This document shows, piece by piece, positions 35,651 to 48,262 of a stretch of DNA of 64,000 nt. The notes below the pieces were generated by a model. The model was not told the DNA's origin. It worked only from the letters and a program-made list of their open reading frames with translations, and searched no databases. Location: NCBI GenBank assembly GCA_035771175.1, contig CM069593.1:16244908-16308907 (forward strand), read 5' to 3'. The position numbers and the translations under genes were made by a program. The stretch's first letter is position 1, and each line of letters starts with the position of its first letter. Source of the DNA: Paratinospora sagittata. Lineage: Eukaryota > Streptophyta > Magnoliopsida > Ranunculales > Menispermaceae.

Positions 35651-37066
35651 TAGACTTAAGGACTATTCCTCAAGTAATACTCAATTCCAAAAAACTGCTC
35701 CCGCATTTCATATTCCGCTTCCATGTTTGCTCTTCTTGATACGTAGTATCCTCCCCAACTTAGTGGTGAGTTATATCCATAACATAGATGGAATTCGAAT
35801 GATTCCGGACACTTATCAACTGTGATCGTAGTGCAAATCGGTAAGCCAATGGACCTATCCTATCAAGGAACAAATCGCGGTACGAGCTTTCTTGATATTC
35901 TAAATCTCATTTGGCTTTTCTGTGGTAAGACCCTTAATAAAACTGAGTCAGCCACAATACATTTCAAGGTCGATATACAAACCTTGTGTATGTACTAATA
36001 TCCTCTGGCACCAATAACAATAACTCCACACTTTCAATTCAACAAGTTGGAGATCTATAAGGCTTATTATTAAACCTTTAGAGTGCCATCATTATGTTAT
36101 TATCATAGTTGTTTAGACACATAAGTTTACACAAATACAACATTCCTTCCAACTTCCACCAAAATTTAAGTATATCAGACCTGAGCATGCTCGCAAGCAT
36201 TCACTCTCTCAGTCTGTCAACCAGTCTGAGAGGAAAATATCACACTGAGAAGGAGATGAGTACCAAAACGAGTCTGCATCATATAGCAGATCTCGACACA
36301 ATCTTCGGATCTTAATCCGACATGACAAATATCTGAGTACTCCCATCAAATCTCCCTATCGCACACATATACAATCTGCTCAGTCTATCAAAAGAATTTT
36401 GGTGTTCATTGGAAGAATACGCAGACTTATCAGTCCACTAATGGTTATCTAAATAGTATCATTTCTGCCCATAACCCATAAGATACCATTTGAATCCCAT
36501 CTTCATTTAACACAATCCATAATATTTCATACTAATATCATACTCGTCTCATCATAACTTTTTCTCTCTGAATATGAGTATCAATCAGTTGAATATGCAT
36601 CCGAGCACAAATATCAACACATGGAGTAATAGAGAGTACACTCATAACTGTAACTCTCACTCACAAACAATCTCCATTTATGGCCTCACTGATAGTTACT
36701 ACTCCAGTTTCAGCCTGTTTCCTGCTCAATGCCTCAGCAACATATTGGCCTTTCCCAGGATAATAAGTCAATATAAAATCAAATCCTTCGGGAATTACTG
36801 CCACATTTATTACCTCATATTCAGTTTCTTTCCGTTCAAATAATTTACTTCAGACTCTTAAAATCTGATAATAGTGTGACCTTTTTATTATAGAGGCAAT
36901 GTTCTCATTATGTCAAAATAACTACCAACAAAGTACTAGACACTCTCAGGATAGTTATTCGCGAAATATCTGGAGACACAAGTAATTAACATATTCTTTT
37001 GTATCAATCCACAACCCAGATCCGGACGTGATATTCATCAATCACAATTACTTCCAGGTTCTGAAA

Positions 37067-37318
37067 CTAGTCACAACATTTAATACTGTGAGAGCTTCCC
37101 CATGCACAACGGTCAACACATTTTATAGCATTCATCTGGCTTCGTTTCGTGAGTGGAACAGATAGCTTCAAGGATCTTTCCACGCACTTTCTATAACATA
37201 CTACTAAGACCAGATAAATTCTGATTTCCATCATTTCAATCAGTTTTAATAGTTCTATGATCACTTTGACATTCCCAGCATCCTTGAAGATACTATTTAA
37301 ACTAGTCACGTGATCCAA
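37067..37318 (-). pseudogene. Gypsy reverse transcriptase/RNase H junction relic
   Basis: A short open stretch on the - strand contains CYRKCVERSLKLSVPLTK, which resembles the YYRRFVEGFSxIAxPLT block of gypsy polymerases after the RT palm. Stops and frame changes lie on both sides. It confirms the element's class and its decay. Confidence 0.6.
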
Positions 37319-39902
37319 AAATTCACATCTCCTTTATATTCAAAACTCATATTCACCGGGCTTGGCACTCAACCGGTGCTCTCTTAGTGACTACAAGATA
37401 ATGCCGATGTGCTATTCATGTTCCTCTCATTTTTCTTGGGACAATTTCATATATCATCATCGAAGACTATGTACTCAAGATATGGTTCATATACCCACTG
37501 CATCAATCATATAACGTGATTGACACATTAATCAAGGATACCAACATTTCATATTACCCATATCTTGTCTTACAACAGTCTGCATTACATCCTTTTCTCG
37601 AATTCTTATCTGATGGTGCCTAGATCTCCAAATGATCTTAACGAAAATTTGGTAATCGAATTCGACCATCTATCCATGGTAAAGGATATTCATTCTTTGT
37701 TGTCACCCTGCTCAGTTAACCGTAATTCATACTTAAACATATTTCATCACAAATGCTCTCCAAGGTGGCATATCAAGGGCAATAAATCTTTTGCTCATTA
37801 ACACGTTTACTTACACCTTAAATCCTCACAATTCCTCAGGTACTCTTTATATGAAGGAATTGAGATACATCTTATACTGGCATCAGTTTTATATGATATC
37901 AATCTCCTGTCCAGGTGGCAAATTTCATAATTCATCAGAGAATACACCAATATACCTGCTCACCACAGGAATTTTAAATCAACTGCATGCCTTATTATGT
38001 TACTCTAAATGGCTTTGTACTAGCCATATTCTCCATGTCCTCGTCAATAACTAGCTTATCTTAGAGAGACAATTTTAAAGGTATAAATTTCTCGAGATTC
38101 AAAATGAATTCTTTTTTTTTTCACTTATGCCACATATTACTTCTTTTCGGAGAGACGCTCCACCTAGCATGAGAGTTTACCAGCCAATCATACTCACAAA
38201 GCATCCAATTCCAAAAATTTCAGATTCTAGAGCCCATAATTACTTGATGACTCTCATAGTTATTACACATAATCTTTGCTAACCATATCAAGGTAGATTC
38301 TTTCTCCTGTAGACATGCTCACAATCAATGATCTACTATGATAACAAAGATAATACAATCTATCTACCATATCACTCGAGGTACAAGACCAGGTAGATCC
38401 AACAATACATCAGAATATACACCATAACAAAATCTTGATCATACATGTTATCAACGTCTTACTAATCTTTGGATCTGGTTTTGTATTTACTTTAATTTAT
38501 TCTCTAAAATCTGGTGGAGTCACATTGATAAAATTTACTGGAGCATTCCATATCAACTAACTGGAGATTAACACATCTCGTGTTTTTTTTTTTTTTTTTT
38601 TCAGACTGATAATCGACAATCATAGGTCGAGATACAATGTACGCAGTTTGTGACTCTTGCTCAGGCAATGGAAACCAATTCTGGTTTTCATAATTCGTTA
38701 ACATCACTTTTCTTTTTCCCATTTTTATTGGGTTAGTACCTGACCCAATACTGCCAAAATCTCAACCTTACTCAATGTTTCACTTATCTTCAATTTCATA
38801 TTTTTGCCCCAACATTTCCTTACAGTACTTATTTCGCCTTGTACCTAACACTGGTGTTGATGACTCGGCTTCAAAGGGCGGTACAAGTTATATCACTAAT
38901 ATTGCTAGGGTTAATAATTTCACCACAGTTTTGGCTAATCGGAAAGTTATAGGCTGCCTCACAACTTACGCCTATATTTATAACCCAACAATTATCAAAC
39001 CTGCCGTATAGGATTCCAAAATTTATTCTAGATCCTTATCCTTCTCAGAATATCCTTAGTGATCATTCCAAAAATAAACTATACCAGTCTATTGAATTCA
39101 TGTTTGTAGTGGGCATGTCACTACATTGTATCAAGATAAACTTTTTCATGCCTTAAATCAATTTCAACATGATGATAGAAGCTCTTATAAAATCGCTTAT
39201 TTAATTAATCTCATTCCTTAATCATCTCAGGAGTCCTTAACCAAATTTCTATAATCTCTTATCATCAGTTAGCTTAAACTTAGCTAACTTGCTTTATCAT
39301 TTTCAGGGACTTAATCATTCTCTAAGATGGTCTCCACTCAAAGTCGCAAATTCTTTATTCCGTCTACTATCAGACTGCTAGTTAAGATAGGAGAGTATCT
39401 TCTCCTGAAAGTTTTCATACCTTTCACATCTTTTCATTTCATCTGGCTTATTCTTGAGACCTTCTATTTATTTTATTTTTGACTTCAGTTTCAACTATAT
39501 ATGTGTTTTTACAGAAGTAGTCACACCATTAGCATCCACATCTGGAGCTATCAATGGTTCAAGCCTCTGTCTTTCTCACATTACAACTTTGCCACAAGCT
39601 CATAAGCTGTGCATTTCGTTGTTGTTGGGTAGTTCCTAGCCATATATAAGCTATATAATTTATTCTCACTGGATTACATCCAGTTCTTTTTCTTTCAGCC
39701 TTCTGATCCTTTCTTGATCAGCACTTTTCCAATGTTAATCTTGACTATTCTTTTCCAAATCTAGAATTCATCATCGCAGATGATTCTCAGTCACGATAAC
39801 ATATTGGATTAGGCTCGACATAATAGTACTACCCATATATATATCCATACAATCAATTATAATATCATAAAGCTTTTATCTTTTTAAGAATTTTAAACTT
39901 AG

Positions 39903-39914
39903 TCTCTGATACCA
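39903..39914 (-). promoter_or_regulatory. Primer-binding site, initiator tRNA-Met
   Basis: On the - strand TGGTATCAGAGA lies four bases inside the 5' LTR end, matching the TGGTATCAGAGC primer site complementary to the 3' end of initiator tRNA-Met. Confidence 0.88.
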
Positions 39915-39918
39915 ATAT

Positions 39919-42083
39919 TGTCACGCCGTCCCTGACGTAGTCTGACATCATGACCAGCACAACATACTATACACTGTACATACCCATATACAGTATATAA
40001 TATACTGTCAGCCTTCACGTACTCTCTTAAACCTTCCCAAAATGTACATAATTTTTTTTTTTTACCTATACCACAAATCAAATTCCATAACCATTTCATT
40101 CATTCACACATCAAATTATCATTTCCTCATCCAATATAAATATATGCCCACACATCCCATCTAGATGATAATACATATATAATGTGTGATAAGTATACAT
40201 ATCAAAATAACAAAAATATAATCTATTTCCTCCAAGCATACATACACATACCAGACAAGTTCATTTTCCCTTCGAGTCAATACCTGAAATATTGGAGGAA
40301 ATAGGGTGAGCAAACAACAGCTCAGTGAATATAGTTCTTGAGATGACAATTATATACATTTATAGAAATATGACACTTAAAATCATTTCAAACACTTATT
40401 CAACACATGCATCATTCAATGAATATATTGTACATGTCAACATCATAAATTTCATGATTTTCAATAACATAATGCACAATCTCCCTCCTCCGCAAGGCAA
40501 GAGAGCGGGTCTAACCCTTGTATGGTCGTACAAGGTAGACACAACTTCTCATGACCCAATTCAATAACACCATGCACAATCTCCCTCCTCCGCAAGGCAC
40601 GAGAGCGGGTCTAACCCTTGTATGGCCGTTACAAGGTAGCCACAACATCTCATTACCCAAGTAACAGTCATTTCAAGGATCGCAATCCTTGTTAGGACAG
40701 ACCTAACGAAATGACAATGAGGAATCGCAAAGCCTCATCATTACAAACTCCAACGCTAAAATCAGTTTGCATGATCCATAAAACTCAATGCCTTATATAT
40801 AATATCACATGCGTACAATCAAACAGTATATATGCGTACAATGTCATACAAGAACCAAATCAAGAAAACTATACTCACAGTGGTTACACGGGTTTTCTAA
40901 TTCAACTGCTAAAATCGAGCAACAATAGGGCTTCCTCAAGAGCGTTTATCCATGCCCTTAAGCTCTCAATTTAAACACTGAAATGACCATAGATTATCAT
41001 GAGAATCATCATTTACCATTTCGGTAGCTACTAAAATATCAACTCACTTTTCACAGTACTATTCACTTTTACTATTTACCATACTATTTATTTTTACTAT
41101 TCACTATTCACTATTCACTATTCACCATTTACTATTTACCATTTACTATTTACTATTTACTATTCACTATTTATTTTTACTATTCACTATTCACCATTTA
41201 CTATTTACTATTTATTTTTACTATTCATCCGAATGTTGTAAATTGTATTAAAATTGTCCAACGGCTCCAAAAATCATAAAATTGAGTCTAACCACATATT
41301 CGGGTTTCTAACAGTCCAGGAAGCATTTTTTTAGCTTCCTAGCGGGTTTTCATTCACGTTGAGGTCAAAACCCCAATTTGTCAAAACGCCGTAAAACGGC
41401 TCTCACAACAAAAATTAATCCGCTAGAAAGGTTACAACTAGCTTAGATAGTAATTTTATGATGAAAAATAGCAAAAATAGCTTACCGTCACGTCGAATTT
41501 GGCGCGAATTCCGCGTTCTCTCTTTTTCTTCTTCTCCTTCTTCTCTCTGTTTCTCTCGTGCCTCTCTGTTCTTCTGCAACTTCTTCATCTTCTTCCTATT
41601 TCATTTCTTTCTTTCTTTTTTTTATTCTTTCTTCTTCTTTTTTTTTATTTTTTTATTTCCTTCTAGTTGCCACACGTTGGAAGCAACTAGAAGGATTTTT
41701 TTATTTTTTTTTTATTTTTTTTTTATTTATTATTTTATTTTTTATTTAGATTTATATATATATATATATATGATTCCATGCACCTTGACTCCCTTTATTA
41801 ATTAACTCCTCCATCAAATTTCATTAAATTCATTCAATCATAATCAAATCCACATTTTTAATTAACCAATTCCATAAATTAATCAATTTAATTCACATGT
41901 ATCATCTTCATTTCATAATTTTATTTATTTACTAATCATACACGCGTATATTTAGCACATACGTATCAACTACGTGTATTATCACGTGTATATTTAGCTC
42001 ATACGTATAAAATACGTGTATTATACATCTTCATATACGCGTACTTCAACGTATATATTTAATTAAATTTACGGGGTGTTACA
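39919..42083 (-). repeat. 5' LTR of the gypsy element
   Basis: 2165 bases, paired with 33457-35615. The target duplication ATCTT follows at 42084-42088. Confidence 0.92.
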
Positions 42084-43235
42084 ATCTTTAAGGTCATGAA
42101 TAGACTCCATTATTTGTTATATCTAAGTCATGGTGGCGGTGTGTTCAATATGAAATGTTTAGTTATGTGTTAATTACATGTTCTTCCAAGGTTATGTTCT
42201 TCCGAGATAAAATTCATGTGAAGCTTCACTCCCTTACACTAACAAAAAAGTTTTTATAAGAAAAAAAAAAAAAAAAACCTTGGAACCTGCAATTAAGGCA
42301 CGCACTATATGTGTGCTCGTAGACTTGATGGCCTAACTTAAGAGCTATAGGAGGAACATTAATGTATCGGAGTGAGGTCCTAAACCCCAGGGTAGTACAT
42401 GCTCTTCTTGATGTAACATCGAAAGGAGAAACGAAAGAAATCAAAAGAAATAAGAAGGCGGCAAAGAAAAAGAGAGAGATAATCAAGTAGTTTCAATTAC
42501 AAACCTATTATTTATAACAATTTAAAATATCTTATATTATATATATATATTGTACTATAATTTAAAAATTAAAATTCTTTTTAAATAAAGTAATTAAAAA
42601 CTTCATAAAATAAACAATTAAATTTATTTTGTATTTTAATAATTGATATTTAGATAATAATATATACTAATATAATCTTCGTCGCTTCCAAGCTAAGACT
42701 TGTATGAAGCCTCATTCCTTCGCACTAGAACAAAGCCTTTTCTATAAAATAAAAAAAAAAAAAAAAAAACTCTTTCAAGACCTATCATTATACTTTAAGT
42801 GTGAGTCTATCATCCCGATGGTCTAATTCGAAGAGCCGAGATAATATCTTGCAACATCGGTGGCTTGTCAAAATGAGCTTTAACATGAGGAAAGGTGAAT
42901 TAATGACCATTTATAAAGTGCTTGTTTATTTTTAAATTGCATGCTCCTTTCTGCACAGAGATCATGAACCCACAAATACATATGTCTAACCCATAAAGAA
43001 CAAATGGATTTATATTTTTTATTTCGCTGAAGGAATCTTTATCTTTGTTTATGAAGGTAACCTGGAATGCACCTAATCCGTTGAGCTTGTTATTTGCAAC
43101 AAACATTTATAAAGTTAAATGATGTTGAAGTGATTAAGGTGTCATGCTGTATTGTAAATTATAGTATTTTATCACTTTTTAGATTGCATCAAATCTGGTT
43201 CTATGCAAATCCAAAGATATTAAGGCTCAATTTTC

Positions 43236-43243
43236 ACTAAAAT
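43236..43243. repeat. 8-base target duplication of the hAT-like element, left
   Basis: ACTAAAAT here and ACTAGAGT at 44146-44153 flank the element. The empty site in the PDC-C promoter reads ACTATAGT near 60588. The spacing and length fit hAT insertion; both copies have since mutated. Confidence 0.6.
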
Positions 43244-44145
43244 TAGGTAGACACGGGTCGAATTTGGCCTAAACACGAACTAAAGACGGTTAACCCGACC
43301 GAATGAGATAAAGACGGTTAACCCGACCGACCCGATGGCAGGTCGGGTCAGTCGGGTCGTTGGGTCACCCGTTATTTTTTAAATTACTTTTTATTAGTTT
43401 GAAATCCATTATAAACAAATAAAAATCACAAACCATAATCAACTTTAAAAAAATATATATATACACATGAAAGAAACAAAAAAAAAAAATATAGATATAT
43501 ATACACTGCTCAACTTCAAACTGCTCATATGACAACACGCAACACAAGAGGATGTTTTCGACGCAGAATAGCAGGGACTTGGGGGTTTTGACGAGAGAGA
43601 GGGGGGCTAGAAAAGAGGAGACGAGAGGACGGAAAGAGAGTTGCAAAAAGAGGGAGAAGGAGAAGAGAAGAGAAAGAGAATAGAGAAAAGAAAGAGAAAA
43701 AAACTTAGGGGTTTGGACGAATGAGAGAGATGCCCGGGAGAGAAAGAAGTGCAGAAAGAGAGAGAAGAAGATAGAAGAAGGGATAAAGAAGAAGACAAGA
43801 AGAAGAAAAATGATATGGGGGGGACAGGGTGTCGGAGAGAGGGGATAAGATAGAATTTTAGTGTTTAAATAAAACTGGTCGGGTCGGGTTAAACGAATTA
43901 TTTTTTTCAAATAACCGACACCCGGGTGTCGGAGAGAGGGGATAAGATAGAATTTTAGTGTTTAAATAAAACTGGTCGGGTCGGGTTAAACGAATTATTT
44001 TTTTCAAATAACCGACACCCGACCGATTCTATCGGATTTTTAAATTTGTCACTTGATCAAAACCTGCTTCTTTTCATAAAATCCAACCCAGCGTTTTTTA
44101 TTCGAGTTGGATCGGCCGAGTTAGTAGGTGACCTGATCACCCCTA
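43244..44145. mobile_element. hAT-like non-autonomous transposon, 0.9 kb
   Basis: 902 bases absent from the homologous PDC-C promoter. The left end TAGGTAGACACGGG and the reverse complement of the right end TAGGGGTGATCAGG are imperfect inverted repeats. The interior has repeated CGGGTCGGGT and GACCCGACC motifs near both ends, a GA-rich strand (about 43580-43800) and a perfect 97-base tandem duplication. The long - strand ORF across it is low-complexity and not taken as a gene. Confidence 0.65.
43827..44020. repeat. Perfect 97-base tandem duplication
   Basis: Units 43827-43923 and 43924-44020 appear identical. Each begins GGGTGTCGG and ends CCGACACCC, its own inverted complement, so each unit can fold back on itself. 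Confidence 0.88.
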
Positions 44146-44403
44146 ACTAGAGTTACCCCAAAAACATAAAACACAATTACTATTAAAAATTGTCCATCAC
44201 TGTTCACCGTGTCAAAGCCCTCAATTCCCGCCACGTAGCTCTTTCCGTTTCCAGAATTCGCTTTTGAGGCCCACCGATTCGAAACCACTAGTCACCCCTG
44301 GTTTCACTTATCCTTTCTAATAACTCAACTATTTTTACTGGCACTTCCTTGCTAAAATCTCCGCAAATTCTCCCTGTGATCATTTCATCCATCTTTAATA
44401 CCA

Positions 44404-44412
44404 ATGAAAATC
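44404..44412 (+). pseudogene. Start of a fourth PDC gene, cut after three codons
   Basis: The context ATACCAATG and the next six bases match the PDC-C start (ATGAAAATC here, ATGGAAACC there). From 44413 the sequence turns into an LTR (TGTAATATTTCATAG). The rest of the gene is not found in the window, so this copy is lost. Confidence 0.8.
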
Positions 44413-45658
44413 TGTAATATTTCATAGTTTTAATTAAATATATATATATATTAACTTATGCATATATTAAAATATATAATATATATATTTTTTACATAAA
44501 AATTAAATATACACGATATATCAAAATCTATGTTATATTTAAAGAGTATGAACAAATAAATTAAATTATTAAATAAATAACATAAGTTTCGTTAGTTGAA
44601 TGAGTTGGTTAATTAAATATGTGAATTGAATTAATAATTAAATAATTAAATGAGGTTGTGAAGTAAACGAAAAATTGTTAAAGTAATTGAATAATTAAAT
44701 GAATAGTTGCTTAAGGAGAAGTTGAGTAGCTAAATGGCTCTAAGAACATGAAATCATAAAATAATGCATGCTCATCTTTTAAGTTGCTTCTCAAAGAAGC
44801 AAATTAATATATATAAAAAAAATCTCCCTAATGTTTTGAATGAAAAAAAAAGACAGAAAAGAGAGAAAAAGAAGAACGAAGATAAGGAAAGAGAGAAAAA
44901 AGGGTAACGCCATATTTGAGGCCAAATATGTCTTGCCGGTAAGCTATTTTTGTTATTTTTTGTCGTGAAATTAATTTTTAACTAGTGTATGATGATTCTA
45001 GCAGATTAATTTTTGCTATAGGAGGTGTTTTACGACGTTTTCAAAATTAGAGTTTTGACCCGACTTGAATAAAAATTTGCTCGAAGGGTTGAAAAACACT
45101 CCCTAAACTGTAGAAGCTCCTAATATGTAGTTAGATTTCATTTTTTTTAAAAATTTTTATGGCTGTTGGAAGTTAGAGTTGATATTGAAGACTTTTTAAA
45201 TTATATTAAAACCCGATGAAACTTCAGTTTAAGGATAGAATGGTAGAATGGACTGTTGTGAGTCCATCGATGCTAATTTCATAATTTTTGGAAACCGTTT
45301 GACAATTTTAGTAAAATTATACATGTTTTTAATGAACAGTGCTATGAACAATACTGTATTTATTTCCAGTGAATAAAATAGAATTTGAATCCAATGAAAC
45401 TCCGATCTGAGACCATAAATATGATTTAATATTTTTAGTAACTAAATATATGGTTTTAGTGAGTAAAATTGACTTTGGATATCTTCGCGAACGTGTAAAA
45501 TACCTGTTGAAGGTAGTAGAATAGTAGTAAGATTAATTTTACACCTGTCGATGTAGACAAAATAATTTTAAGAATGTTCTATATTTTTAATAAAATTAAT
45601 ATATGTTCCAGTAGAAATAAAATAAAACTGAGAACTAGTGGAAATATGAATTGAAAAT
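44413..45658 (+). mobile_element. Old, diverged LTR of the same gypsy family
   Basis: It starts TGTAATATTTCATAGTTTTA, a diverged form of the family start TGTAACACCCCGTAAATTTA. Further in, it shows the same order of landmarks: CATGAAATCAT, AGTTGCTTC, a GA-rich strand, GTGAAATTA, GATTCTAGCAGATTAA and AATCCAATGAAACTCCG. The 3' part of the LTR is missing or unrecognisable, and copia sequence follows. Confidence 0.7.
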
Positions 45659-45659
45659 A

Positions 45660-46180
45660 TTGTGGAGTAACGGAGAGGCTATGAAAACAACGGTGAGATA
45701 AAAGTGAATAACCGATGCTCCCAAAACTGTACATGTCTGGAAACACGAAGACGTTTAGCAATAGGATCATAACAGCGATAACCTTTATGCTCAATACTGT
45801 ACCCAAGAAAACAACAAAGACGTGAGCGTGGCTCCAATTTAAAGTGCTCACGAGGAGGAAGCAAGACAAAACATGCACAACCAAACACTCTCAAAAGCGA
45901 GTAATCAGGTGTTTTTCCATATAAGACCTCATACAGCTTTTTACCTGATATAGTATGAGATGAAACCCGATTAATGGTGTAGACTGAAGTGAGTGCAGCC
46001 TCACCCTAGAAAGACTCAGGTAAATTGACAGAGAGAATGAGAGAACTAACAGTATTTAAGATGTGCTTATGCTTTCGCTCAGCACGATCATTCTATTGAG
46101 AAGTGTATGGGTAGGAACGATGAGAAAGAGTCTCATAACGTTTCAAGGTTTCCATAAAAGAATTAGACGTATACTCCATA
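45660..46180 (-). pseudogene. Ty1/copia integrase fragment, broken
   Basis: Read on the - strand it encodes the C-terminal part of a copia integrase core: a DRAERKHKH block, NRVSSHTISG, LRVFGCACFVLLPP, KLEPRSRLCCFLGYS and KGYRCYDP. At least two in-frame stops interrupt it (in the TSQ*NDRAE and ESF*GEAAL regions). The reading continues on the far side of the solo LTR at 48268-48300 (FSWWxxxAME region), so the LTR jumped into an already dead or dying copia element. Confidence 0.85.
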
Positions 46181-48262
46181 TGTAACACCCCGTAAATTTA
46201 ATTAAATACATACGTTGAAGTACGCGTATATCGAGATGTATAATATACGTATTTTATACGTATGAGCTAAATATACACGTAATAATACACGTATTTGATA
46301 CGTATGCGCTAAATATACGCGTGTATGATTAGTAAATAAATAAAATTATGAAATGAAGATGATACATATGAGAGCATCCTATAAAAAAAAATGAAGGTGA
46401 AGTAAATTGATTAATTTATGGGATTGGTTAATTAAAAATGTGGATTTGATTATGATTGAATGAATTTAATGAAATTTGATGGAGGAGTTAGTTAATAAAG
46501 GGAGTCAAGGTGCATGAAATCATTTGTATATATATAAATCTAAAAAAAATATATAAATAAAAAAAATAAATAAATAAAAATATCCTTAGTTGCTTCCAAC
46601 GTGTGCAACAAGGAATAAAAAAAATGATGAAATAGAAAGCAAAAGAAAGAAAAAAAAAACAAGAGGAAGAGAAAGAGTTGCAGAAGCAGAAAGGGAGAAA
46701 GAAGAACAGACGGCAGGGAAGAAAAAAAAGAAGGGAGAACGGGCGATTCGCACGAAATTCGGACCTGAGGTAAGTAATTTTCACTCCCTTTCTTCGTGAA
46801 ATTACTATCTAAGCTAGATGTAATGATTCTAGCGGACTAATTTTGACTGTAGGAGCCGTTTTACGGTGTTTTGACAAATTGGGGTTTTGACCCCAACGTG
46901 AATGAAAACCCGCTAGGAAGGTAGAAAAACGCTCCCTGGACCTGTAGAACCCCGAATATGTGATTAGATTCAATTTCATAATGTTTGGAGACCAATTGAC
47001 AATTTTAATACAATTTACATCTTTCGGATGAATAGTAGTAAAAATAAATGTAAATAGTGAATAGTAAATGTGAATAGTGAATAGTAAGTGAATAGTGAAT
47101 AGTAAAAAAATGAATAGTACTCTGAACAGTGAGTTGATATTTTAGTAGCTACCGAAATGGTAAATGATGATTCTCATGATAATCTATGGTCATTTCAGTG
47201 TTTAAATTGAGAGCTTATGGGCATGGATAAACGCTCTTGAGGAAGCAACATTGTTGCTTGATTTTAGAGAAACCCCGTGTAACCACTGTGAGTATAGTTT
47301 TCTTGATTTGGTTCTTGTATGACATTGTACGCATATAAAATGTTTGATTGCATGCATGTTATATTTATATATAATGCATTGAGTTTTATGGATCATGCAA
47401 ACTGATTTTAGCAATTGGAGTTTGTAATGATGAGGTTTTGCGAGTCCTCATTGTCATTTCGTTAGGCACTAGACCCGGATGAGGTTTTGCGAGTCCTCAT
47501 TGTTAGTAGGTCTGTCCTAACAAGGGTTGAGATCCTTGAAATGACTGTTAATTGGGTAATGAGAGGTTGTGGCTACCTTGTAACGGCCATACAAGGGTTA
47601 GACCCGCTCTCTTGCCTTGCGGAGGAGGGAGATTTGTGCATTGTGTTATTGAAAATCATGAAATTATGTTGTTGACATGTACAATATATTCGTTGAATGA
47701 TTCATGTGTTGAATAAGTGTTTGAAAGGATTTTAAATGTCATATTTCTCTAAATGTATATAATTGTCATCTCAAGAACTATATTCACTTAGCTGTTGTTT
47801 GCTCACCCCATTTCCTCCAATATTTCAGGTATTGAGTCGAAGGGAAAAGGAAAAATACGTGAGTGATAATCATGTGAACCTTCGTCTGGTACGTGTGTAT
47901 GCTTGGAGGAAATAGATTATATTTTTGTTATTTTGATATGTATAATTATCACATACTATAAATATACTATCACCTAGATGGGTTGTGTGATAATCTTATA
48001 TAATGCTTGGGATGATGAAATGTATTTATCAGTTGGGAATTTAATTTGTGGAATGAATGAAATGAATGTGAGTGAAATGATCATCTATATAGTTAGTTGA
48101 TTGGATTTGATTTGTGGTATAAAAAAAAAATTCTGTAAGTTTGGGATGAATTGTGAGAGTACGTGAAGGCTTACAGTGTATTGTATACTGTATACGGGTA
48201 TGTACAGTGCATAGTACATTGTGCCGGTCATGACGTCAGCCTACGTCAGGGGCGTCGTGACA
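46181..48262 (+). mobile_element. Solo LTR, gypsy family, inside a copia relic
   Basis: 2082 bases, TGTAACACCCCG to GCGTCGTGACA, flanked by CCATA on both sides (46176-46180 and 48263-48267). It aligns as the reverse complement of the LTRs of the element at 33457. Only one LTR and no interior remain, as expected after recombination between the two LTRs. Confidence 0.9.

Larger units (their letters stand above)
33457..42083 (-). mobile_element. Complete Ty3/gypsy-type LTR retroelement with decayed interior
   Basis: 8627 bases bounded by two direct LTRs of about 2.16 kb that start TG and end CA, flanked by the five-base duplication ATCTT. The primer-binding site and polypurine tract place its 5' end on the right, so it is read on the - strand. 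The interior (35616-39918, 4.3 kb) has no long ORF, only a broken reverse transcriptase/RNase H junction. The conserved TTTCGAGGACGAAATTCC just before the polypurine tract, together with tRNA-Met priming, is typical of Tekay/Del-like chromoviruses. Young LTRs with a dead interior point to a non-autonomous element moved in trans. It separates PDC-A from the truncated C-type promoter. Confidence 0.92.
42084..44403 (+). promoter_or_regulatory. Duplicated upstream region of a lost C-type PDC gene
   Basis: Aligns with 59640-60876, the region upstream of PDC-C. Shared blocks include GGTCATGAATAGACT, CATGCTGTATTGTAAATTAT, AGTTACCCCAAAAACATAAA, CCGTTTCCAGAATTCGC and CTCCGCAAATTCT just before the start codon. 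It is interrupted by the hAT-like element at 43244-44145. Confidence 0.9.
28541..44412. repeat. Segmental duplication, unit 1 (PDC-A plus truncated PDC-C-type promoter)
   Basis: Homologous, in the same order and orientation, to 52434-60885. The match begins at AAGGCAAGAAATATT (28541 and 52434) and runs through the PDC gene and its 3' flank. It resumes after the inserted retroelement (GGTCATGAATAGACT near 42094 and 59652) and continues to the C-type start codon (44404 and 60877). The unit is interrupted by the LTR element 33457-42083 and the hAT-like element 43244-44145. Confidence 0.9.

Noticed and set aside
35716..39700. Many + strand ORFs of 60-90 aa between the LTRs
   Set aside because: The element reads on the - strand (PBS and PPT order) and these ORFs have no domains. 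They are shadows of a decayed interior.
43365..43910. A 181-aa ORF on the - strand
   Set aside because: It is a Ser/Leu/Phe low-complexity translation of a GA-rich strand inside the hAT-like element, with no domain.
44413..44440. Possible continuation of the fourth PDC coding region
   Set aside because: Its frame meets a stop within eight codons, and the sequence matches the LTR family start rather than PDC exon 1.
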